Shown: positions 44,188 through 52,493 of the stretch, one piece after another
Numbering within the stretch: the stretch's first letter is position 1
How the letters are laid out: each line of letters begins with the position of its first letter
NCBI GenBank assembly: GCA_965249745.1
Contig: OZ252252.1
Location: 2,852,001-2,916,000 of the forward strand
Direction of reading: 5' to 3'
Origin: JANYHH01 sp965249745
GTDB lineage: Bacteria; Deinococcota; Deinococci; Deinococcales; JAAFIG01
Length of the DNA: 64,000 bases
Notes under the pieces: model-generated
Seen by the model: only the letters and a program-made list of their open reading frames with translations
The model's database searches: none
Told to the model about the DNA's origin: nothing
Translations under genes and position numbers: made by a program

Positions 44188-44491
44188 TTGATTTCTCCTT
44201 CAACTGATTGATTTTGAGTGAGACGAAGTTCCACTTCGCCCAGAAAGTCTCGAGTTCGGCACGGCCCGCCTCGTTCAGTGAGTAGAACTTTCTGGACGGA
44301 CCGATCGTGGACGGCCTCTTCTCGATGTCAACAAGTTCGCTTTTCTCGAGCCGCAAGAGGATGGTGTAAACCGTGCCCTCCACAACGTCCGCGAAGCCGA
44401 GCGTGCGGAGGGACGAGGCGATTTCGTAGCCGTAGGTTTCACCGCGACTGATAATCTCGAGCACGCAGCCTTCGAGGACACCTTTGAGCAT
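44180..44491 (-). CDS. PadR family transcriptional regulator
   Basis: The 103-residue winged-helix protein begins with KGVLEGCVLEIISRGETYGYEIASSLRTLG, the PadR opening. The recognition and wing regions are VVEGTVYTILLRLEKSELVDIEKRPS and SRKFYSLNEAGRAELETF. PadR proteins are dimeric repressors released by small drugs or phenolics. It heads a four-gene operon with DUF1048 and an ABC exporter. A 23-bp dyad in its promoter is a likely self-operator. Confidence 0.93.
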   Translation of the reverse strand: MLKGVLEGCVLEIISRGETYGYEIASSLRTLGFADVVEGTVYTILLRLEKSELVDIEKRPSTIGPSRKFYSLNEAGRAELETFWAKWNFVSLKINQLKEKSNA

Positions 44492-44545
44492 TTCGGTGAG
44501 GTTTTCCAGGGTGACGCCCCCTTTCCTGATAGGTTGATTCAGTAT

Positions 44546-44598
44546 CTAGTGATACGCATTACCACTAGTTTGTACCACAGAGTAGCGACTGTTGTCAA
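44546..44598 (-). promoter_or_regulatory. PadR operon promoter and operator
   Basis: On the minus strand TTGACA (44598-44593), 18 nt and TACAAA form a promoter. Immediately downstream, overlapping the expected start site, is the dyad CTAGTG(A/G)TA ... CACTAG at 44546-44568. A repressor bound there would block transcription of the exporter operon. Confidence 0.65.
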
Positions 44599-44860
44599 CC
44601 GCGCAAAGTCGCGGTTTCACGCCACCGCACCGGGCATCCAGTCTCCTCGAGGGTGGGCTGAACAGCTCGAGCCTGAGCTACTCGAGACTGAGCTACTCGA
44701 GCCTGAACAGCTCGAGATCTCCACAAAACTTGAAGTGTTCGCACGAACACTGGATTCCCACGGACATTGCGTCCAGTGGAATTCAAAGACGAAAAATAGG
44801 GTTGATCTTTAGAAATGCAGGACAATGCCGCTCGAGCTATTCATACTCCAGCAACGGCTC
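44599..44860. other. Intergenic gap with CTCGAG tandem repeats
   Basis: With the PadR control region this gap is 369 bp long. Apart from the repeats at 44655-44716 I see no gene or other structure here. Confidence 0.5.
44655..44716 (+). repeat. 15-bp tandem repeats each beginning CTCGAG
   Basis: Units start at 44666, 44681 and 44696 (CTCGAG followed by CCTGAGCTA, ACTGAGCTA and CCTGAACAG). A fourth CTCGAG is at 44711 and a partial unit at 44655. Four CTCGAG sites occur in 51 bp at a fixed 15-bp spacing. Confidence 0.9.
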
Positions 44861-46408
44861 TTACAAACGAATCGCCTCGAGCGGCTTGGCGTCGTCTGAC
44901 AGCGGATCGCCGTCCCAGAGCGTGAAATCGGCGGCGCAGCCCGGCGCGACCCGCCCGTACCAGCCCTCCCAGCCCGCCGCGAGCGCCGGAGCGGTCGTGT
45001 ATCCGCGCAACGCCTCCGAGCGCGTCATGGCCTCGTCCCCATGCCAGCGCCCACCGCGAGCATCCAAGCGCCGCACCGCCGCCTCGAGTCCCAGCACCGG
45101 ATCGGGCGTGGCCACGGGCGCGTCCGACCCGAGCGCCAACGTCGCGCCGCTCGCCAACAGGCTGCGAAACGCGAAGGTCGTCCTGGCTCGAGTCCCCCCG
45201 AGCAGCTTGTCCGTCATCTCCGTGTCCCCAACGAGATGAATTGGCTGCACACCCGCCACGACGCCCAACAACCCGAACCGTTCTACATCCTCCGGCGATA
45301 AATGCTGCGCGTGCTCGAGCCGTAACTTGACGTTGCGCTGGCGTGCCAGTGGAGAGAGCCGTTCCAGCACGTCCAGCATCTCGCGGTTGGCGCGGTCACC
45401 GATCGCGTGAATCACTGGGCTGAACCCTAACGTTAAAGCTCGAGTCCCACGCTCGAAGACGGTTTCCGGCGTGTCCACCGCCACGCCGCGCTCGCCGGGA
45501 TGCCCCTGGTAATCGGTCAACATCAGCGCCGTGCGGCTGCCCAATGCGCCGTCGGCAAAGAACTTAACGCCGCTCAATCTGATCTGCGGCCCGACCAGAC
45601 CCCCGGCGTCCGCTCGAATTCCCAGCGCCTCGAGACTTTCTAGATCGGCGTGCGGCACACACGCCCAGACGCGCAGCGGCAACTCGCCCCTGGCACTTAA
45701 CTCCTGCATGGCGTGCAGGTACAGGCTCGGCTCTAACGCCATCGTGTGGGCCGCCGTGAACCCGTACTGCCGCATCTGCTCCGCCCCGAGCCGCGCGGCT
45801 CCCACCGCCTCCTCCAAGCTTGGCACTGGCATGACCCGCTTCACCAAGTCCATCGCGTTTTCTAAGAGCGTCCCCGTGGGGTTGCCGTGACGGTCGCGCA
45901 CGATCAGGCCGCCCGCCGGGTCGGGCGTGCCCGCGTGAACCCCGGCCAGCGTCAATCCCCTCGAGTTGACCCAGAGGCTGTGTCCGTCGCGTGACCGGAG
46001 CGCGATCGCCCCATCAGTCCCGAGCGCATCCAGCATCGCGGCGCTCGGGTACTCGGCGTCACTCCAGAGATTGATGTTGAAGCCGCGCCCCTGAATCCAA
46101 GCCTGATCCTGCAACTCCGGCAGTCGCGCCCGCACGCGCAGCACCGCCTCGGCGCTCGAGGTCGTGTTCTCCAGGTTGATCGTCTTCAACGAAAACCCGT
46201 AGCCGACGAGGTGCAAGTGCGCGTCCGTCAAGCCCGGCGTCAACCAGGAATCACGGTGATCCAGCACCTCCGCCCCCGGCGCTTCGTCTACCAGGTTCTC
46301 AAAGGTTCCGACCGATTGGATCACGCCGGACACGACCAGCGCGGCATCGGCTTCCTCTAAACGACCGTCCATCGTCAGGATTTGACTGCGAATGATTTTC
46401 GCCTGCAT
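44861..46408 (-). CDS. Metal-dependent amidohydrolase (YtcJ-like)
   Basis: The 515-residue enzyme belongs to the amidohydrolase superfamily subgroup with YtcJ and NfdA. The first metal motif is TDAHLHLVGYG (about 60-70). Further motifs are GRGFNINLW, HAIGDRANREMLDVLE, the LRLEHAQHLSP strand and ALGSDAPVATPDPVLGLEAAV near the C-terminus. These hydrolyse amide or formyl bonds; the substrate is not predictable. TAGACT lies 7 nt before the ATG, a leaderless-type start. The DUF3293 gene ends 24 bp upstream on the same strand. Confidence 0.9.
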   Translation of the reverse strand: MQAKIIRSQILTMDGRLEEADAALVVSGVIQSVGTFENLVDEAPGAEVLDHRDSWLTPGLTDAHLHLVGYGFSLKTINLENTTSSAEAVLRVRARLPELQDQAWIQGRGFNINLWSDAEYPSAAMLDALGTDGAIALRSRDGHSLWVNSRGLTLAGVHAGTPDPAGGLIVRDRHGNPTGTLLENAMDLVKRVMPVPSLEEAVGAARLGAEQMRQYGFTAAHTMALEPSLYLHAMQELSARGELPLRVWACVPHADLESLEALGIRADAGGLVGPQIRLSGVKFFADGALGSRTALMLTDYQGHPGERGVAVDTPETVFERGTRALTLGFSPVIHAIGDRANREMLDVLERLSPLARQRNVKLRLEHAQHLSPEDVERFGLLGVVAGVQPIHLVGDTEMTDKLLGGTRARTTFAFRSLLASGATLALGSDAPVATPDPVLGLEAAVRRLDARGGRWHGDEAMTRSEALRGYTTAPALAAGWEGWYGRVAPGCAADFTLWDGDPLSDDAKPLEAIRL

Positions 46409-46432
46409 AGAAAAAAGTCTAACTCGAGGCGT

Positions 46433-46885
46433 TCAAGACGCGCCCGATTCAGCGTCTAACTCAGCGTACAATTCGGCATTGAACCACTCCAGCTCACCGT
46501 CGTCGCACCAGACGAGCGCCACCCGACCCGCCTCGCCGTAGACAACCGCGTTCTGCCCGAAGCGCCGCCCAATCTCGAGGATGTCTGGGAGCGGCGCGTC
46601 CCAGATCAGAAACCCATGCTCGAGCCATTCGCGCTTGACATCGGTCCCGAGCGAATCCTCAAGCTCCCAGCCCTTCAGCGCCAAGTCGTGCCGCATTTGA
46701 GCGTTCAGCGTCGCGTTCTCCTCGTCTGGGAACGCCTCGCTGCGTGGGTTGGCAGCCGTCATCAGCACGAACCGCCGCCCGCCGTACAAGACGACTCCGG
46801 TTCGGGTGGTGGCAAACCGAAACGCGACCCCGGCGGCACGGTAAACCGTCTCAAAGTATGCCTGGCGGAACTCCTTTGGGTTCAC
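46433..46885 (-). CDS. DUF3293 domain protein
   Basis: The 150-residue protein has the DUF3293 layout. AYFETVYRAAGVAFRF lies near the start, then FVLMTAANPRSEAFPDEENATLNAQMRHDLALKG, then EHGFLIWDAPLPDILEIGRRFGQNAVVYGE. The function of the family is unknown. Its GTG overlaps the stop codon of the hexosaminidase gene by 4 nt, so it is translationally coupled to that gene. Confidence 0.85.
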   Translation of the reverse strand: MNPKEFRQAYFETVYRAAGVAFRFATTRTGVVLYGGRRFVLMTAANPRSEAFPDEENATLNAQMRHDLALKGWELEDSLGTDVKREWLEHGFLIWDAPLPDILEIGRRFGQNAVVYGEAGRVALVWCDDGELEWFNAELYAELDAESGAS

Positions 46886-48453
46886 GCCCGTTGCTCGAGC
46901 GATGAAGGGGCAGGGTCGAGCAGCGGTCGGAAGTTGACCCCTAAGAGCCGTAACCGCTCGAGGTGAGTCTCCAATCGTTCCATGAAATCTGGCAGGTTCT
47001 TCTGCTCAGCCTCTGTCCAGACGACTTCAGCCAAGGCGCACAGGCGCGGGAAGAGCATGTACTCGGCGTGATCGGAGTCTGGCACGTACTCGGTCCACAT
47101 CTGCGCCTGCGATCCGAGCACGTGTTTTGCCCCCTGGGCGCTCAGTTCCGCTGGGATCGGTTCGTACCCGTAGACCTTTTCCAGCGAGGTGAAACCACCG
47201 ATCGCCAGCGGTTCGTTTTCCGTGTTCTGCGCCTGGTAATGATCGAAATACACGTGCGATTGCGGCACCATCACCACGTCGTGTCCGTCCCTGGCCGCGT
47301 GAATCCCGCCCTCCTCGCCGCGCCACGACATGACGGTCGCGTTCTCTGTCAGCCCGCCCTCCAAGATTTCGTCCCAGCCGACCAATTTGCGCCCTCGAGC
47401 GGTCAGGAAGGCATCCATGCGCCGGATAATGTACGACTGCAATTCGTCCTCGTCCTTCAACCCCAGCGCCCGAATCCGCGCCTGAGCCGCCGCGCTGCCT
47501 CGCCACTCGGTCTTCGGGCACTCGTCGCCGCCGACGTGAATGTACTGCCCTGGAAAAATCTCGAGGACTTCGCTTAGGACGGCTTGCAGGAACTCAATCG
47601 TGGTTTCCTCGGCGTTGAAGACGTGTTCGATCACGCCCCACTGTTGCCCAACTTTGAGCTGCGCGCCGGTATTCCCCAGCTCCGGGTACGCGGCAATCGC
47701 CGCTTGTGCGTGGCCCGGCATCTCGATTTCCGGGACGACCGTGATGAAGCGCTCCGCAGCGTATTGGACGACCGCCCGCGCTTCCTCCTGGGTGTAAAAC
47801 CCGCCGTGCGGCTGATCGTCGAAGTAGCCTTGCGGGTCGCGCTCGTGCAGCACGCGAGTCCCGGAGCGCCACGCGCCGACCTCCGTCAGTTTCGGGTAGC
47901 GTTTGATCTCGAGCCGCCAGCCTTGATCCTCGGTCAGATGCCAGTGAAAGGTGTTGAGTTTATGCAGCGCCATCAGGTCCAGTAGCTTGTACACGAAGCC
48001 CAGCGGCATGAAGTGGCGGGCGCAATCCAGGTGAACGCCGCGCCAGGAAAAGCGCGGTTGGTCAGCGATGCGGGTCGCCGCGATTTTCCAGTCAGCTTGC
48101 GCGACCCCGCTCGAGAAGATCGCCGTCGGCAACAACTGCCGCAATGACTGCGCCGCGTAGTACAGACCCGCCGAACCTGACGCCCGCAGGGTCACGCCCG
48201 CTGGCAGCACCTCGAGTTGATAGCCCTCCGTCCCCAACCCCGTGAGACTCGCGTCCAGCTCGAGGCGAATCGTGGGTGCGTTGCCAGAATCTTGCACGAC
48301 TGGCAGCGCGAATCCGGTCGCAGGTCGCAGCATGACCGCCAGCTTCTCAGCGATCTCGAGCGCGGCTTTACCCGCGACGATCACGGTGTTGGCGGTCAAT
48401 CCGAACTCACCTTTGAGCGCGGTCTGTGACAGAGGCATTGGAATGATCGGCAT
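46882..48453 (-). CDS. Beta-N-acetylhexosaminidase (GH20)
   Basis: The 523-residue glycosidase removes terminal beta-linked GlcNAc or GalNAc. The GH20 core includes RGVHLDCARHFMPLGFVYKLLDLMALHKLNTFHWHLTEDQGWRLEIKRYP, EIEMPGHAQA and the catalytic pair in HVGGDECPKTEW (Asp-Glu), then VGWDEILEGGL and the C-terminal EYVPDSDHAEYMLFPRLCALAEVVW. No signal peptide is seen, so the enzyme is probably cytoplasmic. Start ATG 48453 is selected because TAAGAT (48461-48466) lies 7 nt upstream; a longer frame adds 26 unsupported residues. It may serve peptidoglycan or chitin-fragment recycling. Confidence 0.92.
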   Translation of the reverse strand: MPIIPMPLSQTALKGEFGLTANTVIVAGKAALEIAEKLAVMLRPATGFALPVVQDSGNAPTIRLELDASLTGLGTEGYQLEVLPAGVTLRASGSAGLYYAAQSLRQLLPTAIFSSGVAQADWKIAATRIADQPRFSWRGVHLDCARHFMPLGFVYKLLDLMALHKLNTFHWHLTEDQGWRLEIKRYPKLTEVGAWRSGTRVLHERDPQGYFDDQPHGGFYTQEEARAVVQYAAERFITVVPEIEMPGHAQAAIAAYPELGNTGAQLKVGQQWGVIEHVFNAEETTIEFLQAVLSEVLEIFPGQYIHVGGDECPKTEWRGSAAAQARIRALGLKDEDELQSYIIRRMDAFLTARGRKLVGWDEILEGGLTENATVMSWRGEEGGIHAARDGHDVVMVPQSHVYFDHYQAQNTENEPLAIGGFTSLEKVYGYEPIPAELSAQGAKHVLGSQAQMWTEYVPDSDHAEYMLFPRLCALAEVVWTEAEQKNLPDFMERLETHLERLRLLGVNFRPLLDPAPSSLEQRA

Positions 48454-48630
48454 GAGGCCCATCTTAACGATTTCGCACCGATAACCTCGAGTCGAACTTT
48501 GGTTTTGATCCTGATTGCTCGAGATTGGCACAGTTAGGACGACGACGAGAAACCTTTACCAGACAAGCCTGGAAGCGAAACGAACCTACGTCAGACCCCA
48601 GGTTTGGCTCGAGGACAAAGCCAGGGGCGT

Positions 48631-50220
48631 TCATCCAAGGTCGTGTAGCTCAGCCATCCGTGGGTAATCGCTGCGGCTAGACGCAACGGTCTCGAGCGCT
48701 CGCATCACCCCGAGCGCCACATGGTCGCGCCAGGGCCGGGCGACCACCTGTACCCCAATCGGCAATCCGGCGCTGCCGAGTTCAATCTTACGAGCCGCCT
48801 TTTCCACCCAGTCACGGCTGTTCGCGGGCCGCTCGGTTTCCTCGTCTTGACGAACCCGAGTCCACGGGAGAACCCCGGCCGGGTACCCAAGAAAGTTGTA
48901 GAGCAGCGCGTACCCTCCGAGCGTGGCGACTGGGCCGCTGCCGGAACCGTGGGTGATCGCGGGCAGGGCGTTGGCAGGACAGAGGATCAGCTCGAACGGC
49001 CCACCCGGCGAGGTCTCGAGCGCGAGCCTGAACCGCTCCTGGTACGCCATCTGCGCTTCGACCATCGTCCAGTAATGGTGCGTGTCGTGAAACCCCACAT
49101 ACGGAAAGATCGTCGCCGAGGACTGTTGACCGAGCACTTTGAACACAGCCTCGAGAGCGCGAACGAGTGGGCGGGGACTTTGCATCTGTTGCAGCAGCGT
49201 CGCCATTTGCGGGATTAGTTTGTCGCGCCCGATCACCCCCTTCAGCCCTCGCGCGCCGTCAGCGGTCATCAAGCCGAAGAAAATCCCCAGCGCCTGCGGC
49301 ACATCCGGCGGCGCGAACTCCGTGACCTGTGCGCCGAGTCCCTCGAGCGCTTCGGCGGCCTCGAGTACGGCCCGGCGAGCGGCGGGTGCGGCGTTGAACG
49401 TCCCATCGTCGGTGTAGTACGCCACGCGCAGCCCTTTCAGGTTGACGCTGCCCAGATCGCCCAGCGGTCGCGGCGGTTCGGCGTTCGGAGCGCGCCCGCC
49501 GTTGATCACCTCGAGTCCGAGCGTTGCATCGGCGACCGTCCTGGCGAGCACCCCAATCTGACTGACGACGGCGCGTTGACCGGGCGGCAGGCTGTATCGC
49601 CCGGCATCGTCGGTGCGTCCATTGGTGGGTTTGAAGCCGACGATGCCGCTGAAAGCGGCCGGAATTCGCACGCTACCAGCGATATCCGAACCCAATCCCA
49701 ATCCTGAGCCGCCCGCCGCGATGATCGCGCCCTCGCCGCCACTGCTCCCGCCCGAGGTGCGTTCCAAGTTCCACGGGTTGTTGGTTCGCCCGTACACCGG
49801 ATTGTCGGTCTCGTAGGACATCAGCAATTGCGCCGCATTCGTCTTACCGAGCACGATCGCTCCTGCCTCTCGCAACCGCGCCGCGTAGCGGTCGTCACTC
49901 TCCGCTCGCGTGTTGGCCCGGGAAGGCAGGCCGAAGGTCGAGGGCAATCCCTCGAGGTCAATCGAATCCTTGATCGTGACCGGCACGCCGTGGAGTGGGG
50001 GAAGCGCTTCGCCGCGATGCCGCCGCTCGTCGGCTTGGCGCGCCTCTTGCCGCGCCTGTTCGTAGCGTTTGACGACGACTGCGTTCAATTTCGGGTTGAC
50101 GGCCTCGATCCGGGCGATATGGGCCTCCGTGACCTCGAGCGCGGAGATCTCGCCGCTTCTAATACTCGCGGCCAGATCGCTGGCGGATGACCCGATCGGA
50201 TTGGTTCTGTTGGCGATCAT
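48631..50220 (-). CDS. Amidase signature (AS) family enzyme
   Basis: The 529-residue enzyme carries the AS catalytic triad: Lys in PVTIKDSIDLEGLPSTFG (about 85-100), cis-Ser and nucleophile Ser in ERTSGGSSGGEGAIIAAGGSGLGLGSDIAGSVRIPAAFSGIVGFKP (about 155-200). It resembles fatty acid amide hydrolase/GatA-like amidases; no gatB or gatC is nearby, so it is not the transamidosome subunit. ATG 50220 follows GGGAGGT. An SDR gene ends 14 bp upstream on the same strand. Confidence 0.92.
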   Translation of the reverse strand: MIANRTNPIGSSASDLAASIRSGEISALEVTEAHIARIEAVNPKLNAVVVKRYEQARQEARQADERRHRGEALPPLHGVPVTIKDSIDLEGLPSTFGLPSRANTRAESDDRYAARLREAGAIVLGKTNAAQLLMSYETDNPVYGRTNNPWNLERTSGGSSGGEGAIIAAGGSGLGLGSDIAGSVRIPAAFSGIVGFKPTNGRTDDAGRYSLPPGQRAVVSQIGVLARTVADATLGLEVINGGRAPNAEPPRPLGDLGSVNLKGLRVAYYTDDGTFNAAPAARRAVLEAAEALEGLGAQVTEFAPPDVPQALGIFFGLMTADGARGLKGVIGRDKLIPQMATLLQQMQSPRPLVRALEAVFKVLGQQSSATIFPYVGFHDTHHYWTMVEAQMAYQERFRLALETSPGGPFELILCPANALPAITHGSGSGPVATLGGYALLYNFLGYPAGVLPWTRVRQDEETERPANSRDWVEKAARKIELGSAGLPIGVQVVARPWRDHVALGVMRALETVASSRSDYPRMAELHDLG

Positions 50221-50234
50221 GGGACCTCCCTTCA

Positions 50235-51023
50235 CTAACCGACGGTTTGACTGCCGAAGACGTTGATGAGTTGCCCAGTCATGCCGCTCGAGGCGTCCGA
50301 GGCTAGGAACGCGGCCACGGCGGCCGTCTCGGCAACGCTCAGCGGGCGGCGAGTCGCCGCCCTCGCGGACGCAGGTGGTTCGTCACCCGTGAGGCCCAGC
50401 ACCCGCGCCATGCCCGCGTTCGTCAGGGCAATCGTGGTCGTTTCCGGCATGGCGGTCGCCCGCAGGAGGTTGACGCGCACATTGCTGGCGCTGAATTCGC
50501 TGGCTAAAGCCCGAGCCAGCGCCTCGAGTGCGCCGCAGGTCGCGGTCAGGTTGACCATGTGGCTCGAAGCGAAATGGGTCAGTGAGGCTGAAAGGATGAC
50601 AATCGAACCGCCTCCCGTTCGACTCATGTGTCGGGCGGCTTCTCGGCTGGTCAGAAAGGTCGAACCGAGAATCACATGCAGCGGTTTGAAAAAACCGTCC
50701 ACGCTAAGCTCTAACGAATTGGCAGGGTAGGAGAGTTCGTCGGGGCGCTGGCCGATGCCGTTGAACACGGCGTCAATTTGCCCGGTGCTGGCTGCGACAT
50801 TAGCAACGTAATCGCTCACTTGGCTTTCGTTGGTAGCGTCCACCACCTCGAAACTGGCGTTCCCACCATCAGCTTGAATCTCCTTGGTCAGTTGCTCCAG
50901 ATGGGCGGCGTTGCGACTCGAGAGCCAGACGTGCGCGCCCTCCTGAGCGAATTTGCGGGCGATGCCGCTGGCAATGCCTCCGGTCGCGGCGAAGACGAGC
51001 GCGTTCTTGTTAGCGAGTCTCAT
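50235..51023 (-). CDS. SDR family protein with altered active site
   Basis: The 262-residue Rossmann protein has the dinucleotide region NALVFAATGGIASGIARKFAQEGAHVWLSSRN and the SDR continuation DAVFNGIGQRP. The active-site helix normally carries Tyr-x-x-x-Lys; here the aligned stretch reads NLTATCGALEAL, with Leu at the Tyr position and Cys at the Lys position. The Ser is present in SIVILSASLTHF. Either the reaction differs from classical SDRs or the enzyme is inactive. CAGGAG precedes ATG 51023. It is divergent from a TetR-type gene. Confidence 0.85.
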   Translation of the reverse strand: MRLANKNALVFAATGGIASGIARKFAQEGAHVWLSSRNAAHLEQLTKEIQADGGNASFEVVDATNESQVSDYVANVAASTGQIDAVFNGIGQRPDELSYPANSLELSVDGFFKPLHVILGSTFLTSREAARHMSRTGGGSIVILSASLTHFASSHMVNLTATCGALEALARALASEFSASNVRVNLLRATAMPETTTIALTNAGMARVLGLTGDEPPASARAATRRPLSVAETAAVAAFLASDASSGMTGQLINVFGSQTVG

Positions 51024-51098
51024 GGTGTCTCCTGGTTGTCATCGTGTGGATTGAGGTCGGGTCGCCGAACGGTTTCCGTGTTTCGCTCCAAGCAAACT

Positions 51099-51119
51099 TA
51101 TGTTGCTCTTGTCAACATA
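51099..51119. promoter_or_regulatory. Operator-like dyad between SDR and TetR genes
   Basis: TATGTTG (51099-51105) and CAACATA (51113-51119) form a perfect 7-bp inverted repeat with a 7-nt spacer. A further half-site-like TGTCAACAT is repeated at 51110-51118 and again at 51138-51146. It lies just upstream of the TetR -10 (TAGAAT, 51123-51128), and on the minus strand it overlaps a TTGACA. Confidence 0.6.
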
Positions 51120-51135
51120 CGCTAGAATGTTTTCC

Positions 51136-51789
51136 ATGTCAACATCTGAGTCGGCTCGAGCCGAGAGCGCCTCCAAAAGAACACCCAAAACGGACACGTA
51201 CCACCACGGGAATCTCCGTCAGGCACTGCTTTTAGCAGCCCGCGAACTGGCGTGCGAGTCAGGTATTGACAGCCTCACCCTGCGCGAAGTTGCCCGCCGC
51301 GCCGGGGTCAGCCACGCCGCGCCGTACAACCACTTCAGCGATAAAGCCGCCCTGACCCGAGCGATGGCCGCCGAAGCCTTTCACGACCTCGCCAACGCCC
51401 TGCGGGTCGCCGCTGCGACGCAACGCAAACCACTCAAGGCACTCGAGGCTGTCGGCAAAGCCTACTTGCGCTACGCCTTTGAGCATCCGGCAGAATTCCG
51501 TTTCATCTTCCGCGACGACCTGCGCCAAGACGAAACCGACGAGGTCAACAAGGCGGGCGAACGCGCCTACGGGGTGCTCCTCGAGACGGTCAGAACCTGT
51601 CACGAGGCTGGTCTACTCTCCGACCAAGACCCGGACCTGCTGGCGTTGACTGCGTGGTCCACGACGCACGGACTGGCAACCCTGCTGGTGAGCGGCCCTC
51701 AGCAACACCTGAAAGCCGACCCGCGCGCCTTTGAGCGAACCGTGACGGCAGTACTTGGGGTGCTCCAAGAGGGGTTGTTTAAGCGATGA
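51136..51789 (+). CDS. TetR family transcriptional regulator
   Basis: The 217-residue protein has a TetR helix-turn-helix: YHHGNLRQALLLAARELACESGIDSLTLREVARRAGVSHAAPYNHFSDKAALTRAMA (about 18-72). The rest is an all-helical ligand domain, including the TetR_C-like HPAEFRFIFRDDL. ATG 51136 is 7 nt after TAGAAT, a leaderless-type start. It is divergent from the SDR gene, and the dyad at 51099-51119 is its probable operator, so it likely controls the SDR/amidase operon. The inducer is unknown. Confidence 0.9.
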   Translation: MSTSESARAESASKRTPKTDTYHHGNLRQALLLAARELACESGIDSLTLREVARRAGVSHAAPYNHFSDKAALTRAMAAEAFHDLANALRVAAATQRKPLKALEAVGKAYLRYAFEHPAEFRFIFRDDLRQDETDEVNKAGERAYGVLLETVRTCHEAGLLSDQDPDLLALTAWSTTHGLATLLVSGPQQHLKADPRAFERTVTAVLGVLQEGLFKR

Positions 51790-52028
51790 GCGATTCAATC
51801 TCTGAGGGGCCGATTCCCCGAGGCTTGCCTCATTGTTGCAACGCTCCCCCTCTCGGGCGCGCTTCGTGGGTAGCTCAAAAAGATTTAAAGCTGTTCATAC
51901 CTGGAGCCAAGGTTCGAGGTTCTTGATTCAGCTAATCGTTTTCCAGAGCGCTTTTCCCGCAAAGTCGCCTCTCAAAAGTTCTGCCCGCGCAATCACCAGC
52001 CGCCTTCACATGAGGGGTTGCCAGTATC

Positions 52029-52493
52029 TCACGACCAACGCTGCAACTCCAGAATGTTCCCCTCCGGGTCTCGAGCGTACACGGCCGTTACGAAGCCCGC
52101 GCCCGGCACGGCGAGCCTGACCGTCTCGCCGATCACGCCCCCACCGTTCGCTAGCACCTCTCGAAGCGCGGCGCTGACATCGTCCACCTGAAAGGCAATA
52201 TGCCCAAACCCGAAGCGGTTGACCTCCGCCCGGTCCGCCTCGAGCTGCGGCTGATACTCGAAGATTTCCAGCGTCGGACCATCCTCGCCGTGCCCCGGCA
52301 ATCGCAGGTGCATCCCGCGCAAACCCGCCCTCTCTACACCCGTCAACGCCTCGAGCTGAGGCCCGCTGAAATCGCGCTCGGGCGGCACGGGCAGGCAACC
52401 GAAGACGGTTTCGTAAAACGCGGCCAGTCGCCGCCAGTCCCGCGCCACGATGTTCGTGTGGGTGTAGCGGGCTTTCACAATGCCAGCCCTCAC
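52029..52493 (-). CDS. VOC (glyoxalase/bleomycin resistance fold) protein
   Basis: The 154-residue protein is a vicinal oxygen chelate family member. The opening YTHTNIVARDWRRLAAFYETVFGC contains the first metal ligand. GHIAFQVDDVSAALREVLANGGGVIGETV and AVYARDPEGNILELQRWS contain the middle His and the final Glu. The metal site looks intact. Its reaction cannot be told from sequence. Its GTG start overlaps the pfkA stop (GTGA), so it is the third gene of the rsmI-pfkA operon. Confidence 0.88.
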   Translation of the reverse strand: MRAGIVKARYTHTNIVARDWRRLAAFYETVFGCLPVPPERDFSGPQLEALTGVERAGLRGMHLRLPGHGEDGPTLEIFEYQPQLEADRAEVNRFGFGHIAFQVDDVSAALREVLANGGGVIGETVRLAVPGAGFVTAVYARDPEGNILELQRWS

